Virus record (IMG/VR): IMGVR_UViG_3300005288_000117 | Coordinates: 1 to 20,949 of that record | From: a virus | Reading direction: 5' to 3' (one strand) | DNA length: 20,949 nt | Part shown: positions 13,556 through 19,943 of the stretch, piece by piece | Position numbering within the stretch: the first letter of the stretch is position 1 | How the letters are laid out: each line of letters opens with the position of its first letter | Notes under the pieces: model-generated | What the model was told of the DNA's origin: nothing | The model's database searches: none | The model's input: the letters and a program-made list of their open reading frames with translations, nothing else | Program-made: the position numbers and the translations under genes

Positions 13556-13857
13556 TGACTACTGTTAATACCCTTGAAGATGTAAAGCGCGACTATCGCT
13601 ATGTGTACGAGTTCGCGGTTGAATACATTGCAGGCCTGTACAAGCGTGATGATGCTTCGTGCCTGGCACTGTCGAAGGTAATGGGCGTCGACTTCAAGGC
13701 TGTGTATCGACATGAACGTGATGTCGAGAACGACAGCAACACCTGGAAAGATGATAGCGTTAATTGGGATGCTGAAACATTCTACGCCGTCAACCCTAAA
13801 GGTAAGGTCGTCTGCTTCCATAACTCGGAATGGGGTAGTGTGGAGCGCGTGAAGTAA
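13555..13857 (+). CDS. Hypothetical protein, 100 aa
   Basis: ATG 13555 is seven bases from GGAG; ATG 13552, which overlaps the previous stop, is the alternative and would add one residue. The N-terminal 55 residues are helical (EDVKRDYRYVYEFAVEYIAG), followed by a beta-rich end with ETFYAVNPKGKVVCF. TAATG couples it to the MazG-like gene. The function is unknown. Confidence 0.62.
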   Translation: MTTVNTLEDVKRDYRYVYEFAVEYIAGLYKRDDASCLALSKVMGVDFKAVYRHERDVENDSNTWKDDSVNWDAETFYAVNPKGKVVCFHNSEWGSVERVK

Positions 13858-14285
13858 TGAACTGCCCTATAACTCATATCCTGAGCGTGTCGCAGAAGTA
13901 TTGCACCTACGACAAGAAACGAATCATGCTCGCTGTCACCGAAGAAACAGGCGAGCTTGCAACTGAAGTCGCTATTGACTGTGGTGATAAAGATCGTCCA
14001 GCAAGCCCTGACGGTGTTATCGGTGAAGCTGTCGACTTGATCATTACCGCAGTTGACATGATCAACGCACACCAACCTGGCATTACGGTTGAAGAGATCA
14101 TGGCAATCGTGACAGCCAAGTGTGGTAAGTGGGTTGCAAAGGTTGAGAACGCCAAGCTGAAAGCAACTCGACCTAAAGGTTGCTGTTGCCCACCAATTGG
14201 CCACACTGGCATTTGGGGTGCTGTAATGTGTCCTGTACACTTCGGCCTTCGCAGTCGTCAAATCGGGAGTGAATATGCTCATTAA
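13857..14285 (+). CDS. MazG-like NTP pyrophosphohydrolase with Cys-rich tail
   Basis: 142 aa from ATG 13857, coupled to the previous stop. EETGEL (29-34) and GEAVDLIITAVD (56-67) give the all-alpha NTP-PPase metal motif: E30-x2-E33 followed by E57-x2-D60. These enzymes hydrolyse NTPs or dNTPs to monophosphates plus pyrophosphate; phage MazG proteins may clear unwanted nucleotides or affect host alarmone balance. The substrate cannot be read from sequence. Residues about 113-130 are a Cys-rich tail (CCCPPIGHTGIWGAVMCPVH) not usual in minimal MazG domains; it might bind zinc. The extra tail could mark a distinct phage subfamily. Confidence 0.8.
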   Translation: MNCPITHILSVSQKYCTYDKKRIMLAVTEETGELATEVAIDCGDKDRPASPDGVIGEAVDLIITAVDMINAHQPGITVEEIMAIVTAKCGKWVAKVENAKLKATRPKGCCCPPIGHTGIWGAVMCPVHFGLRSRQIGSEYAH

Positions 14286-14757
14286 ACACCAAACACAACC
14301 TTGCACTGTGAGTTGTGTTGCAACATGCCTGGCAATGCTTGTAGATGAACCTGTACAGGGGCTCATTGATCAGTTCCATGAGCGCTATCGTGCTGGTGCG
14401 ACGTCGATGGGTCAACTGCTGAAAGAGCTTGAAATCCCTTGCACGTCGTTCGATAGTCTATCCCTACCGACACTTGTAGACGAAGGTGCGTATCTGGTAA
14501 GCGTTCCATCTCTGAACATTCAGGGTGGCATGCACCAGATCATCATTGAAGTCACCGATGAAAACTACTTCGTACATGATCCTGTCAAGGGTATTGAAGG
14601 CAAGTTGTTCTATGGTCGTCGTGGTGAAACCTTTCCTGCTGAAGGTGAGGTCGAACTGAACGGCTTTGTCGTTGATGGATTCATTGACCGTGAATGGTTG
14701 GAGGGACGTGATGCGAGGGTATCGAATCAACCAAGCGCAACTGAACAGGCTAGCTGA
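14275..14757 (+). CDS. C39-like cysteine peptidase
   Basis: 160 aa from ATG 14275 (GGGAG five bases upstream); GTG 14269 is less likely. The start QTQPCTVSCVATCLAM resembles the C39 peptidase motif (Q...C...A..M) with Cys14 as probable nucleophile. GGMHQIIIEV gives His87 and VHDPVKG gives Asp102, the usual order of the C39 triad. There is no signal peptide and no transporter fusion, so it acts in the cytoplasm if active. C39 peptidases cleave after double-Gly leaders; free-standing phage copies have unknown targets. The last 47 bases overlap the next gene. It might process a phage or host protein, or be a degenerate papain-fold protein. Confidence 0.7.
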   Translation: MLIKHQTQPCTVSCVATCLAMLVDEPVQGLIDQFHERYRAGATSMGQLLKELEIPCTSFDSLSLPTLVDEGAYLVSVPSLNIQGGMHQIIIEVTDENYFVHDPVKGIEGKLFYGRRGETFPAEGEVELNGFVVDGFIDREWLEGRDARVSNQPSATEQAS

Positions 14758-14911
14758 CTTGGCGACGACTCAGGAAGCATTGAGAATACTGGATAGCCTT
14801 CAGTTACTCGATAATCCCTACAGCGTGGTGCAGTATCAGCCAGATCCGAAGTTATGGCCAATCAACGTAAGCGCTAGAGATGTGCGTGAGGGGCGATACC
14901 CTGTAAAATAA
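14711..14911 (+). CDS. Hypothetical protein, 66 aa, overlapping the C39-like gene
   Basis: ATG 14711 lies five bases after GGAGGG, a very good ribosome site inside the upstream gene, and the two frames overlap by 47 bases. A helical start rich in Leu and Ala (QAQLNRLADLATTQEALRIL) then an extended Pro/Tyr-containing end. Soluble, no recognised domain. The overlap is long for this region. Confidence 0.6.
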   Translation: MRGYRINQAQLNRLADLATTQEALRILDSLQLLDNPYSVVQYQPDPKLWPINVSARDVREGRYPVK

Positions 14912-14914
14912 TGC

Positions 14915-14962
14915 TTGTGGCGTTGAGTGATCACCTATACAATCGATCTCATAGTGAAGCAA
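14915..14962 (+). promoter_or_regulatory. Promoter-like site, second copy of the 8235 initial-transcript sequence
   Basis: TTGTGG (14915-14920), a 17-base spacer and TACAAT (14938-14943). Bases 14938-14962 share 23 of 25 with 8235-8259, including CGATCTCAT and GTGAAGCAA. Weak arms CAC-TAT and ATAGTG flank part of the -10 with one bulge. It precedes the long gene chain starting at 14990. Confidence 0.65.
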
Positions 14963-14989
14963 CAACTTATCATGTAAAGGAGATTCGAG

Positions 14990-15229
14990 ATGATCACTCA
15001 AGCCCAGCATGTCCTCAACAGAACCTTTGAAGCTTCGGGCTTCGATGGTACCTGGATCAAAGGCACCCTGCACGACGGTGGTGCAATCTTCCTCACCGCG
15101 CAAAAGCTGTTCCCTACTTGTTCTTGGAACAGCATGTTTCAGCAGATTGACTTCAGCGACCAAAGCGCGATTGAATACATCGCTCACGCCAACTCCATGT
15201 TTGAAACGACCTACAAGGCGGTGTGGTGA
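14990..15229 (+). CDS. Hypothetical protein, 79 aa
   Basis: ATG 14990 has the strong site AAAGGAGAT. The first gene behind the 14915 promoter. A soluble alpha/beta protein with ASGFDGTWIKGTLHDGG and a helical end (AIEYIAHANSMFETTYKAVW). No family recognised. Its stop overlaps the next start. Confidence 0.66.
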   Translation: MITQAQHVLNRTFEASGFDGTWIKGTLHDGGAIFLTAQKLFPTCSWNSMFQQIDFSDQSAIEYIAHANSMFETTYKAVW

Positions 15230-15390
15230 TGTTTTTCAAATTCCACAATGATATCACTGACCCTAAGGTGTGGGCCAAGTCATACGGCCGCTGCAAACAC
15301 ATCACCGATTACAAACTCCCTAAAGGCCATGGTGTCAAGCGCAAACAAAAGCGTAAGGCCCAACGCTTAGCACGGAAGGTGAAACCATGA
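15229..15390 (+). CDS. Very basic small protein, 53 aa
   Basis: ATG 15229 overlaps the previous TGA. The second half is extremely basic (GVKRKQKRKAQRLARKVKP), like an RNA- or DNA-binding tail, after a short region with a single Cys and His. No fold is recognised. The next gene overlaps its end by four bases (ATGA). Confidence 0.55.
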   Translation: MFFKFHNDITDPKVWAKSYGRCKHITDYKLPKGHGVKRKQKRKAQRLARKVKP

Positions 15391-15620
15391 AACGTTTACT
15401 CCTGTTGTGCATGTTGGCTTCGGTTCTGACTGGTTGCGCAATGACCGAGCAGGAACGAATCGAGGAAGCCAATGAATTCTGTGGTTACCGTGGTTATCAG
15501 TACCTGAAGATCTACTATTACTACGGCGACCTCGATGAAATCTACTGTTCACTCGGTGACGGTATTCGAATTGTCCCGTACACAAACCCACTTGAAAATC
15601 CGGATGTGCCTCATGAGTAA
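15387..15620 (+). CDS. Small lipoprotein, 77 aa
   Basis: ATG 15387 overlaps the previous stop, with AAGGTG upstream. MKRLLLLCMLASVLTGC is a signal with lipobox LTGC (Cys17). The mature part of 60 residues is Tyr-rich (YRGYQYLKIYYYYGDLDEIY) with two further Cys. Location is a membrane surface in the periplasm. Function unknown. Confidence 0.65.
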   Translation: MKRLLLLCMLASVLTGCAMTEQERIEEANEFCGYRGYQYLKIYYYYGDLDEIYCSLGDGIRIVPYTNPLENPDVPHE

Positions 15621-15942
15621 TCGTCAACTGAGCTATTGCAACGGCCACACTACAATGGGTCACGGCGAAGTTGCTGTCTGTGGTAAACAATTCTACAGCG
15701 AGGTCTACCAGTGTGGTATGTGTACCAAGAAGGACTTGCAGAAAGAACTGAAGCGCTTGCAATCTGTCGTTGAAATCGCTACAATGATCGCTGCCGAGGT
15801 AGATCGGTCTGAAGCTGAACGTGGGCGACCATACAAAGAAACCTACGTTCACCCAAGCACTGGTAAAACTGAAGACAACGCCCTCACCATCAATATGCGC
15901 TTGCTCAACAACCTGCGCAAAGCTGTTAAGGAACTCAAATGA
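15613..15942 (+). CDS. Zinc-ribbon-like protein with coiled coil, 109 aa
   Basis: ATG 15613 overlaps the lipoprotein end by 8 bases; the ribosome site is weak. C9, H12, C23, C34 and C37 (YCNGH ... VCGKQ ... QCGMC) suggest a zinc knuckle. A charged coiled coil follows (LQKELKRLQSVVEIATMIAA), then a helix at the end. No named family, but the zinc plus helix layout is common in phage regulators. Translation is tied to both neighbours. Confidence 0.6.
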   Translation: MSNRQLSYCNGHTTMGHGEVAVCGKQFYSEVYQCGMCTKKDLQKELKRLQSVVEIATMIAAEVDRSEAERGRPYKETYVHPSTGKTEDNALTINMRLLNNLRKAVKELK

Positions 15943-16163
15943 GCGTCAAACAATTTCGTTTGCTGACTGACAGTACGACTGAACCTTTAGCGACCAAGGG
16001 CACAGTTGTGCAGAAGTGCGTTATGCACGATTACGGTTGCGCAAGTGATGATACTCGTATTACTGGTGTGCATCACATCAGCTTGACACTTGATCCAGAA
16101 GGTGGTTATCCATTCTTCACTCACCCACTCAAAGATCTTGAAGAAATCAAGGAAGTCAAATGA
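15939..16163 (+). CDS. Hypothetical protein, 74 aa
   Basis: ATG 15939 overlaps the previous TGA. Soluble, mostly beta (TKGTVVQKCVMHDYGCASDD) with two Cys and a charged tail (LKDLEEIKEVK). Coupled by ATGA to the 42-aa gene. No family recognised. Confidence 0.6.
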   Translation: MSVKQFRLLTDSTTEPLATKGTVVQKCVMHDYGCASDDTRITGVHHISLTLDPEGGYPFFTHPLKDLEEIKEVK

Positions 16164-16288
16164 ATTTTGAAGTGTTTGCTACTGAGGCTGAACTGAACAA
16201 CAGAGTCAGAGTGCTCCAGAAAGACGGCGTATCTGATATCATCACAAACTTCAACGGGTCTGCTTGGACTTTAAAGTGGAGAGGGTAA
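16160..16288 (+). CDS. Small hypothetical protein, 42 aa
   Basis: ATG 16160 overlaps the previous TGA; the stop TAA overlaps the next ATG. AAGGAAG lies in the end of the upstream gene. The protein is soluble, with a short helix and an aromatic end (NFNGSAWTLKWRG). Function unknown. Confidence 0.5.
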   Translation: MNFEVFATEAELNNRVRVLQKDGVSDIITNFNGSAWTLKWRG

Positions 16289-16413
16289 TGACCAGTAAGC
16301 AGAAATACGAAGAACTTGTCGAGTTGCTAGAAGAGGTAGGCGTGTTGCAACTCGACACTGAATGGGCCGAACAAATCCAGCGGTTGATCGCTGAACATAG
16401 AGGTGATGAATAA
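16288..16413 (+). CDS. Small helical protein, 41 aa
   Basis: ATG 16288 overlaps the previous TAA, with GGAGAGGG as ribosome site. The product is acidic and helical (YEELVELLEEVGVLQL). TAATG couples it to the membrane protein downstream. Function unknown. Confidence 0.52.
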   Translation: MTSKQKYEELVELLEEVGVLQLDTEWAEQIQRLIAEHRGDE

Positions 16414-16613
16414 TGGACAGCTTTACTGCTTTCATCATCGCCGTATGTGTGGCAGCGGGTATAGGTTTCGTTGGTGGTCGATACTCGCCTCAGGAAGATG
16501 TCAAGACGTCTTGCTACTTGAAAGGTGAGGTGGTCATCAACAACACTGTTATCAAATGTAAACCAGTCGCTGCTATTGTTGATGGCAAGCGCGTTGAATT
16601 TGTGGAGAAGTAA
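16413..16613 (+). CDS. Membrane-anchored small protein, 66 aa
   Basis: ATG 16413 overlaps the previous stop. Residues about 3-23 form one membrane helix (SFTAFIIAVCVAAGIGFVGG), then a soluble domain of about 43 residues with a Cys pair (SCYLKGE and IKCKPVA) and beta character. Periplasmic or cytoplasmic orientation is unclear. Function unknown. Confidence 0.6.
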   Translation: MDSFTAFIIAVCVAAGIGFVGGRYSPQEDVKTSCYLKGEVVINNTVIKCKPVAAIVDGKRVEFVEK

Positions 16614-16614
16614 C

Positions 16615-17277
16615 GTGGCAAAGACGTGTAAGAACATGAGCGCATTGGGTGGTTGCCAGATGCACAACCTTCATTGTGGCTATCCGAAGTGTTTGACTGA
16701 AGAGGCAATGCAACCTGTTGCAAAAGAACTTGACTATATTCTCATCGACGGCATGCGCTTCAGCTATCACGAGATCCTGAATTGGCGTGAACAAGAAGTC
16801 GCCTACAGGGACCGTCACGCTGACGACATCGCAATCGATACATTCGCTCAAGCAATGAAGAACAAGATGGCTCGCATGCGTGAGCGCGGTCGTAGTGGCT
16901 GGGATGATAAGTCTCAATGCACCGAGGAAAGTCTGGCGCAGATGCTTGTTAAAGAGATCAGCAAGGGTGATCCTGTCGACGTTGCCAACTTCGCTATGAT
17001 GCTGTTCAATCGTGGTGCTCCAAATCTTACGTTGACAAGTGCGATGCTTGACGCCTATGTTGACTACCACATTGTCATTCAGCAAGCGCAACGCAAAGCC
17101 AAAGACTTGATGGGGATCGTAGAGCTGCCACGAATGTTGGTTGAAATTTACATCGACATGCAGAACAATGCCAGTCGCTATACAGTCGACCGCCGCATCA
17201 CTACCGAAGAGCGTTTGTTGAAGCTCATCGAAATCAAAGACGAAACACTTGACAAGGTGGTTAGCAATGAGTTTTAA
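16615..17277 (+). CDS. 220-aa protein with N-terminal Cys cluster and GWDD phage module
   Basis: GTG 16615 has TGTGGAGAAG upstream; the frame extends to 16525 but would overlap the membrane gene. C5, C14, C21 and C26 in the first 30 residues may bind zinc. Residues 71-135 carry a module recurrent in phage small-gene regions: an Asp-Phe-Ala-x-x-Met-Lys-like helix, then RGRSGWDDKSQC (91-102) and KGDPVDVANFAMML (117-130). I recall it appended to diverse phage proteins, with no known function. The remaining C-terminal part is helical and charged. It is the largest product in the 15-18 kb chain. Its end overlaps the next gene by 11 bases. Confidence 0.72.
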   Translation: MAKTCKNMSALGGCQMHNLHCGYPKCLTEEAMQPVAKELDYILIDGMRFSYHEILNWREQEVAYRDRHADDIAIDTFAQAMKNKMARMRERGRSGWDDKSQCTEESLAQMLVKEISKGDPVDVANFAMMLFNRGAPNLTLTSAMLDAYVDYHIVIQQAQRKAKDLMGIVELPRMLVEIYIDMQNNASRYTVDRRITTEERLLKLIEIKDETLDKVVSNEF

Positions 17278-17548
17278 TATCAACTTAACAGAAGCCGAAC
17301 ATACCAAGATCATGTGTCTGCTTGGGCTGTTAGGTGAAGTTGCAAGTGCAGCATGTCAAGCCGCTGATGATAGCGAAGGTCTTGCAGGTGGTGAAGCAAC
17401 TGTTCCTGCTGATCGCTTCCAAGCGCTGTCTGATGCTCTTGATGAGTGCGACAAACTGCCCGAGCTTGATGACAATTATGTCCGCGATGGCTGGTTGCGT
17501 GCGCTCGATACCCTCCGTGAAATGTTGAAACTACCTGAAGGAAAGTAA
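17267..17548 (+). CDS. Helical protein, 93 aa
   Basis: ATG 17267 lies within the end of the previous gene, with AAGGTGG upstream; in-frame ATG 17249 is possible but less well placed. All-helical, acidic (EAEHTKIMCLLGLLGEVASA). No family is clear. Co-transcribed with the lipoprotein that starts 5 bases after its stop. Confidence 0.6.
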   Translation: MSFNINLTEAEHTKIMCLLGLLGEVASAACQAADDSEGLAGGEATVPADRFQALSDALDECDKLPELDDNYVRDGWLRALDTLREMLKLPEGK

Positions 17549-17553
17549 CACTC

Positions 17554-17838
17554 ATGAAAAAGATTCTCGCTCTTGCTGTACTGTCGTTGGCACTTGTTGG
17601 TTGTGGCCCGTCACAAGGTGAAGCTGTATACCAAAACCAAAGCAACTTCAACAACCCTATGAAAGTCGGTACGCTGCCTGATGGTCGTGCAGTAAGCCGC
17701 ATCACTGTTGCAGTGCCGAACCAAATTCATAACCATTATGTCTATGTGGTTGAAGGTGGTGGTAGCACAACAGTCAATCATCAAGTGCCTGAAGGTAAGA
17801 CTACTCGCACCCAAACCTCAGCTTTTCTGGACGAATAA
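17554..17838 (+). CDS. Small lipoprotein, 94 aa
   Basis: AAGGAAAG precedes ATG 17554. MKKILALAVLSLALVGC is a signal with lipobox LVGC (Cys17). The mature part is polar and beta-rich, with NHYVYVVEGGGSTTVNHQVP. Likely anchored in a membrane facing the periplasm. Function unknown; possible superinfection exclusion or envelope role is inference. Confidence 0.68.
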   Translation: MKKILALAVLSLALVGCGPSQGEAVYQNQSNFNNPMKVGTLPDGRAVSRITVAVPNQIHNHYVYVVEGGGSTTVNHQVPEGKTTRTQTSAFLDE

Positions 17839-17841
17839 ACC

Positions 17842-18162
17842 ATGAGCCATGCAGGGTTGGGATCGTTGATGCAGGCACGCGATGCCGTGAAGCTCAATGA
17901 TCATGAATTGATCGAACGCGCCAAGTCGTTATCGCGTCTGCGCATTGCTAGCGATGAGTCATCTGTGATGCTTGAATTGGCTAATCGTCTGGGCTTGCGT
18001 GTTGTCACTATGCAACATTCGCCTAACGGTTTCTTGATGATCGACCTGTTTAGCAACTGTCGGTACTTGACGCGGTGGGAATCTTTCATGTATCGCATGT
18101 TTAAGCGTTTGCCTAAAGGGCTCAAGCTGCTCACTCACCAACCTGAATGGCCTATACTATGA
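17842..18162 (+). CDS. Hypothetical protein, 106 aa
   Basis: ATG 17842 follows the lipoprotein stop by three bases. A helical N-terminal half (ELIERAKSLSRLRIASDESS), beta centre and basic, aromatic end. No signal. The next ATG overlaps its stop. No family recognised. Confidence 0.6.
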   Translation: MSHAGLGSLMQARDAVKLNDHELIERAKSLSRLRIASDESSVMLELANRLGLRVVTMQHSPNGFLMIDLFSNCRYLTRWESFMYRMFKRLPKGLKLLTHQPEWPIL

Positions 18163-18491
18163 GCCGCATGCAGCGTTATGACTTCGATACAGACGAGGCA
18201 TGCACCTACGTTCGCTTCGGTCCAATGGATGATGGTGGGTACGTTCGGCATGAAGATGCAACGTTGGTCGAGCTTGAATTGGCTTACGCGATGAATGACA
18301 TTGTCAACATGCGCCGTGAACTGAAGAAAACCTACGATCTCATCAGCTATCACGCTAAGCAGTCTCGCAAGTTTGAAGCTCTCTGGGATGATGCTCGTGA
18401 GCTGTTGAAGATCGCTGAAACCGTTTCGCGGGACGTTGGTCGTCATACACTCACTTTCCGTATCAAATGTCTGTTGGAACGCCCTGTGTAA
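18159..18491 (+). CDS. Hypothetical coiled-coil-containing protein, 110 aa
   Basis: ATG 18159 overlaps the previous stop (ATGA); in-frame ATG 18147 is an alternative. The start is acidic (YDFDTDEACTYVRFG), then a helical region (NDIVNMRRELKKTYDLISYH) to the end. It is the last gene before the promoter-like site at 18496. Function unknown. Confidence 0.6.
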   Translation: MSRMQRYDFDTDEACTYVRFGPMDDGGYVRHEDATLVELELAYAMNDIVNMRRELKKTYDLISYHAKQSRKFEALWDDARELLKIAETVSRDVGRHTLTFRIKCLLERPV

Positions 18492-18495
18492 CTGC

Positions 18496-18524
18496 TTGCA
18501 CGTATCCTGTCCAGGCAGTACACT
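18496..18524 (+). promoter_or_regulatory. Promoter-like site upstream of 18555
   Basis: TTGCAC (18496-18501), a 17-base spacer and TACACT (18519-18524), the same -10 as the rIIB promoter. CAGT and ACTG arms (18516-18525) overlap the -10. It lies in the 63-base gap after the 18491 stop. Confidence 0.5.
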
Positions 18525-18554
18525 GAGCGCATAAGCTAAATTGGAGATTGAATT

Positions 18555-18848
18555 GTGAAGCTATCTGAAGCGATTGAACAAATGATTGTGACTCGCAAGT
18601 ACTGCCTGTACGACCACGAATACATGTGCAACTCCCTGTCGCACAACGATCTAGGGGGTTTCGTTGATGCTGTGCACGACATGGTTTGCACTATCAAGCC
18701 AGGAATTGGCCGAGGAACTCCTTTGATCTGCGCATTGCATGCTGCGGGTATCATCAACGTAAACAATATGACCGATCCTGAAATGTTCAGCTACACCTTA
18801 CAAGTGTACTGCTGGTGGGTATTCGATCTCAAGCGTAAGGGGTTGTAA
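18555..18848 (+). CDS. Hypothetical protein, 97 aa, GTG start
   Basis: GTG 18555 has TTGGAGATTG upstream. Mostly helical, with several Cys and aromatic residues (YCLYDHEYMCNSL and VYCWWVFDLKRKG). Hydrophobicity is moderate but no clear membrane segment is seen. First gene behind the 18496 promoter. Function unknown. Confidence 0.62.
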   Translation: MKLSEAIEQMIVTRKYCLYDHEYMCNSLSHNDLGGFVDAVHDMVCTIKPGIGRGTPLICALHAAGIINVNNMTDPEMFSYTLQVYCWWVFDLKRKGL

Positions 18849-18849
18849 C

Positions 18850-19065
18850 ATGTCGCAATACGAACCAAAGGCACCGTTGCCTGGTAAAGGCCTTGAAGGT
18901 CAGAACTGCAATGTTACCCAGTGCCAGAAGCCTGACAGCGCGCATCACTTCAACACTGTGATGAAAGCTTGGTACTGCCTGGAGTGTGCAGAGAAGATCG
19001 AATACTGGGCTAACAAAGACGGCAATTCGTTTTACGACGGTGTTGTAGGGAAGAGGGATCGATAA
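18850..19065 (+). CDS. Zinc-finger-like small protein, 71 aa
   Basis: ATG 18850 follows the previous stop by one base. C20, C25, C43 and C46 (NCNVTQC ... YCLEC) with His32-His33 between suggest a small zinc ribbon. The tail is acidic, then basic (GVVGKRDR). TAATG couples it to the next gene. Function unknown. Confidence 0.62.
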   Translation: MSQYEPKAPLPGKGLEGQNCNVTQCQKPDSAHHFNTVMKAWYCLECAEKIEYWANKDGNSFYDGVVGKRDR

Positions 19066-19295
19066 TGGTACGTTGGATGAGACTGTCAACGTTCATCAAA
19101 CTGATGACAAACATTTACAACATGCATTCAAATGTAAGTTTCTATAACGACCATTCGAAAGTGGGTTATAAAGAATTTGACTTTGATGCATGCAAGTCAT
19201 GGCGTCAAAGCGTGAAGGCAAACGACCTCGCAATCAAGACTGCCACAATCGTGATGTATGACAGATGGAGCGATAAGCGTGCGTTGGCTGATTGA
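19065..19295 (+). CDS. Hypothetical protein, 76 aa
   Basis: ATG 19065 overlaps the previous TAA. Soluble, basic start (MVRWMRLSTFIKLM), then an aromatic, polar region. No domain recognised. It overlaps the following gene by 17 bases or more. Confidence 0.55.
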   Translation: MVRWMRLSTFIKLMTNIYNMHSNVSFYNDHSKVGYKEFDFDACKSWRQSVKANDLAIKTATIVMYDRWSDKRALAD

Positions 19296-19482
19296 ACAGT
19301 TTGTTGGTGCATGGGTATGCATTGATCATGGTGTATCACCTTTCTACAACGGCATGATCATCGTCAAGCAACACACATTCACCAAACGCAAGAAAGCTAT
19401 TGCAGATTTTGACATCAGTGGGCGCCGTGACATTCCGGTTGAGCGCGCCGAAAAACTTATCAGTGAGTGGAAATTACAATGA
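19279..19482 (+). CDS. Hypothetical protein, 67 aa, GTG start uncertain
   Basis: GTG 19279 is nine bases after GGAG; ATG 19258 is an alternative without a visible ribosome site. The protein has a hydrophobic start (IEQFVGAWVCIDHG) and a basic region (QHTFTKRKKAIADF). Its TGA overlaps the next ATG. Function unknown. Confidence 0.5.
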   Translation: MRWLIEQFVGAWVCIDHGVSPFYNGMIIVKQHTFTKRKKAIADFDISGRRDIPVERAEKLISEWKLQ

Positions 19483-19646
19483 ATTTCAGTTATTTGGTTT
19501 TGGCGTTGATTGTAGCGTTCGGCTTGAAAGAACTCATTATCGTGCTAACCGACAGTACCACTGCAGGTAATCGTTTCATCAGCATCCTCAATGTTGGTGG
19601 CTGCATTGCAGTAGTCGCAAACTACAGTAAGTGGTTGATCATATGA
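19479..19646 (+). CDS. Two-helix membrane peptide, 55 aa
   Basis: ATG 19479 overlaps the previous TGA. Two hydrophobic stretches (about 5-24 and 34-50) are separated by TDSTTAGNR, giving a hairpin-like topology. The end overlaps the next gene's ATG. Function unknown; small two-helix proteins may be holin-like, but nothing else here supports that. Confidence 0.52.
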   Translation: MNFSYLVLALIVAFGLKELIIVLTDSTTAGNRFISILNVGGCIAVVANYSKWLII

Positions 19647-19858
19647 ACCGTCGTGTATGTCATGCGTGCGCAGGGTTGCCGCGTTCGTTCTTCTGCAACG
19701 TGTGCGACACTCCGGCCGTTGAGTCTGAGCATATGGTTGAGAAGTATCAGGTTCTCGAAACTCACGTCTACCCATCGTGGTGCGACACAAACAAATCAGG
19801 CTATGAACATGCGATGCGGTGTGGTCTCCAGGTGCGAAGACTTATTTGGACTTATTGA
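19643..19858 (+). CDS. Zinc-finger-like protein, 71 aa
   Basis: ATG 19643 overlaps the previous TGA. C6xxC9 and C18xxC21 (VCHAC and FCNVC) form a probable Cys4 zinc site near the N-terminus. The remainder is polar with two more Cys. It is the last gene before the 19868 promoter-like site. Function unknown. Confidence 0.6.
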   Translation: MNRRVCHACAGLPRSFFCNVCDTPAVESEHMVEKYQVLETHVYPSWCDTNKSGYEHAMRCGLQVRRLIWTY

Positions 19859-19867
19859 GGAAATAAC

Positions 19868-19897
19868 TGTACAACGTGATGTGATCTGTCGTATACT
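19868..19897 (+). promoter_or_regulatory. Promoter-like site upstream of 19944
   Basis: TGTACA (19868-19873), an 18-base spacer and TATACT (19892-19897). The 85-base gap 19859-19943 also holds the ribosome site AAGGAGA at its end. The -10 is good; the -35 is only partial. Confidence 0.45.
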
Positions 19898-19943
19898 GCG
19901 TATGTGAAGTGAAATTATACCATGTACGTAAGGAGAACATCAC

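Noticed and set aside
16525-16614. Upstream extension of the 220-aa gene
   Set aside because: It would overlap the membrane-protein gene by 89 bases, while GTG 16615 has a good ribosome site.
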